Positions 63,690-64,000 of a DNA stretch of 64,000 nt are shown here, piece after piece. The stretch is taken from assembly GCF_001457775.1 (NCBI RefSeq), contig NZ_CYSG01000007.1, positions 1 through 64,000 of the forward strand, written 5' to 3'. The notes below the pieces were generated by a model. It did no database searches, had not been told where the DNA came from, and saw only the letters and a list, made by a program, of their open reading frames with translations. The DNA is from Phaeobacter sp. CECT 5382. Lineage in GTDB: Bacteria > Pseudomonadota > Alphaproteobacteria > Rhodobacterales > Rhodobacteraceae. How positions within the stretch are numbered: the first letter of the stretch is position 1; every line of letters begins with the position of its first letter. The position numbers and the translations under genes are program-made.

Positions 63690-64000
63690 CCCAACATGGA
63701 CCCCTTCGCGCCCTGCGCCGGTTCCGGCGCGAAGAAGATGGCAATGCCACATTGGAATTTGCCATCCTCATCCCGGCCTTCCTGATGATCCTGATGTCCA
63801 CGGTCGAATTGGGGCTGATCAATATCCGCCAATCCCAGCTTGAACGCGCCTTGGACATCACGGTCCGTAGCATTCGCCTCTCGACTGGTGCGGTGCCACA
63901 GCATGACGCAATCCGCGATCAGGTCTGCGAGGTTTCCGGCTTTATCGACAATTGCAGCACCTCGCTGCGACTGGAAATGGTGCAGCTGGATCCCTTCGCC
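63686..64000 (+). CDS. TadE-like pseudopilin, partial at window end
   Basis: The first 105 residues of a TadE/TadF-type minor pseudopilin: a basic N-terminus, then EEDGNATLEFAILIPAFLMI, the hydrophobic helix with the conserved Glu that typifies these prepilins. It continues past the window. ATG 63686 overlaps the stop of the VWA gene. Confidence 0.85.
   Translation, partial: MTQHGPLRALRRFRREEDGNATLEFAILIPAFLMILMSTVELGLINIRQSQLERALDITVRSIRLSTGAVPQHDAIRDQVCEVSGFIDNCSTSLRLEMVQLDPFA

Noticed and set aside
1-64000. CRISPR array, insertion sequence or prophage
   Set aside because: No regularly spaced direct repeats with spacers, no transposase or integrase motif and no terminal inverted repeats were found.

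Overview
The window is about 60% G+C, densely packed chromosomal DNA from an alphaproteobacterium of the order Rhodobacterales, most likely the marine Roseobacter group. The evidence is the gene content and protein wording: CarD, FdxA, an S4 protein and a SUV3-type helicase in one block; rluD next to a DUF6476 gene; nrdR-ribD with ribE-ribBX-ribH-nusB; dnaG-rpoD; heterotetrameric sarcosine oxidase; and a TadE/TadG locus. I cannot name genus or species. I see no insertion sequence, prophage, CRISPR array, rRNA or tRNA, so this is mostly core chromosome with small accessory patches.

Layout. 0.3-9.5 kb: a sulfotransferase-like protein, a small exported protein whose ribosome-binding site and start codon are tandemly duplicated, a GT8-like glycosyltransferase, O-acetylhomoserine sulfhydrylase, a SIMPL-domain protein, a 933-residue protein joining a GspL/PilM-like N-terminus to a PilP/GspC-like C-terminus, and 4-hydroxyphenylpyruvate dioxygenase with a divergent Lrp/AsnC regulator. 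10-16.7 kb: two tandem Aer-type PAS proteins, a KefB/C-type antiporter, and divergent cobalamin genes cobT and cobS. 16.8-21.5 kb: carD, fdxA, hslR-like and helicase genes, all on the minus strand. 21.5-29.2 kb: TPR, SCP2 and lysophospholipase genes, M3 oligoendopeptidase plus GNAT, glycine amidinotransferase, a LuxR solo, a DUF995 protein and a DksA-like zinc-finger protein. 29.2-34.6 kb: a 700-bp gene-poor gap with a possible 31-residue peptide, rpoH, rluD/DUF6476 with overlapping start codons, small conserved genes, mmcB and a probable 6S RNA.

34.7-45.6 kb is a riboflavin region (nrdR, ribD, ribE, ribBX, ribH, nusB on the minus strand). It is interrupted by plus-strand genes: a proline-racemase-family enzyme, and a capsule set of KpsS-type, Wza-type and KpsC-type genes. 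The RibBX protein keeps a DHBP synthase domain, but its GTP cyclohydrolase II-like half lacks the zinc cysteines. 45.7-50 kb holds small accessory genes, including three tandem paralogs of a secreted Cys-containing family. 50-54.6 kb is dnaG-rpoD; their intergenic region carries five GANTC sites. 54.6-59.7 kb is soxBDAG (sarcosine to glycine plus C1 units). 60.3-61.7 kb is glutamate dehydrogenase. The window ends in a Tad/Flp-type pseudopilin locus whose last gene runs off the edge.

The signals I rate most unusual are the three-paralog secreted family, the GANTC cluster, the overlapping CATG starts of rluD and its neighbour, the duplicated translation start, the twin PAS genes with a near-identical DNA patch, the possible ATT-initiated amphipathic peptide after rpoH, and a perfect TGTGA-N6-TCACA palindrome upstream of rpoH. 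None of these alone proves a new system.
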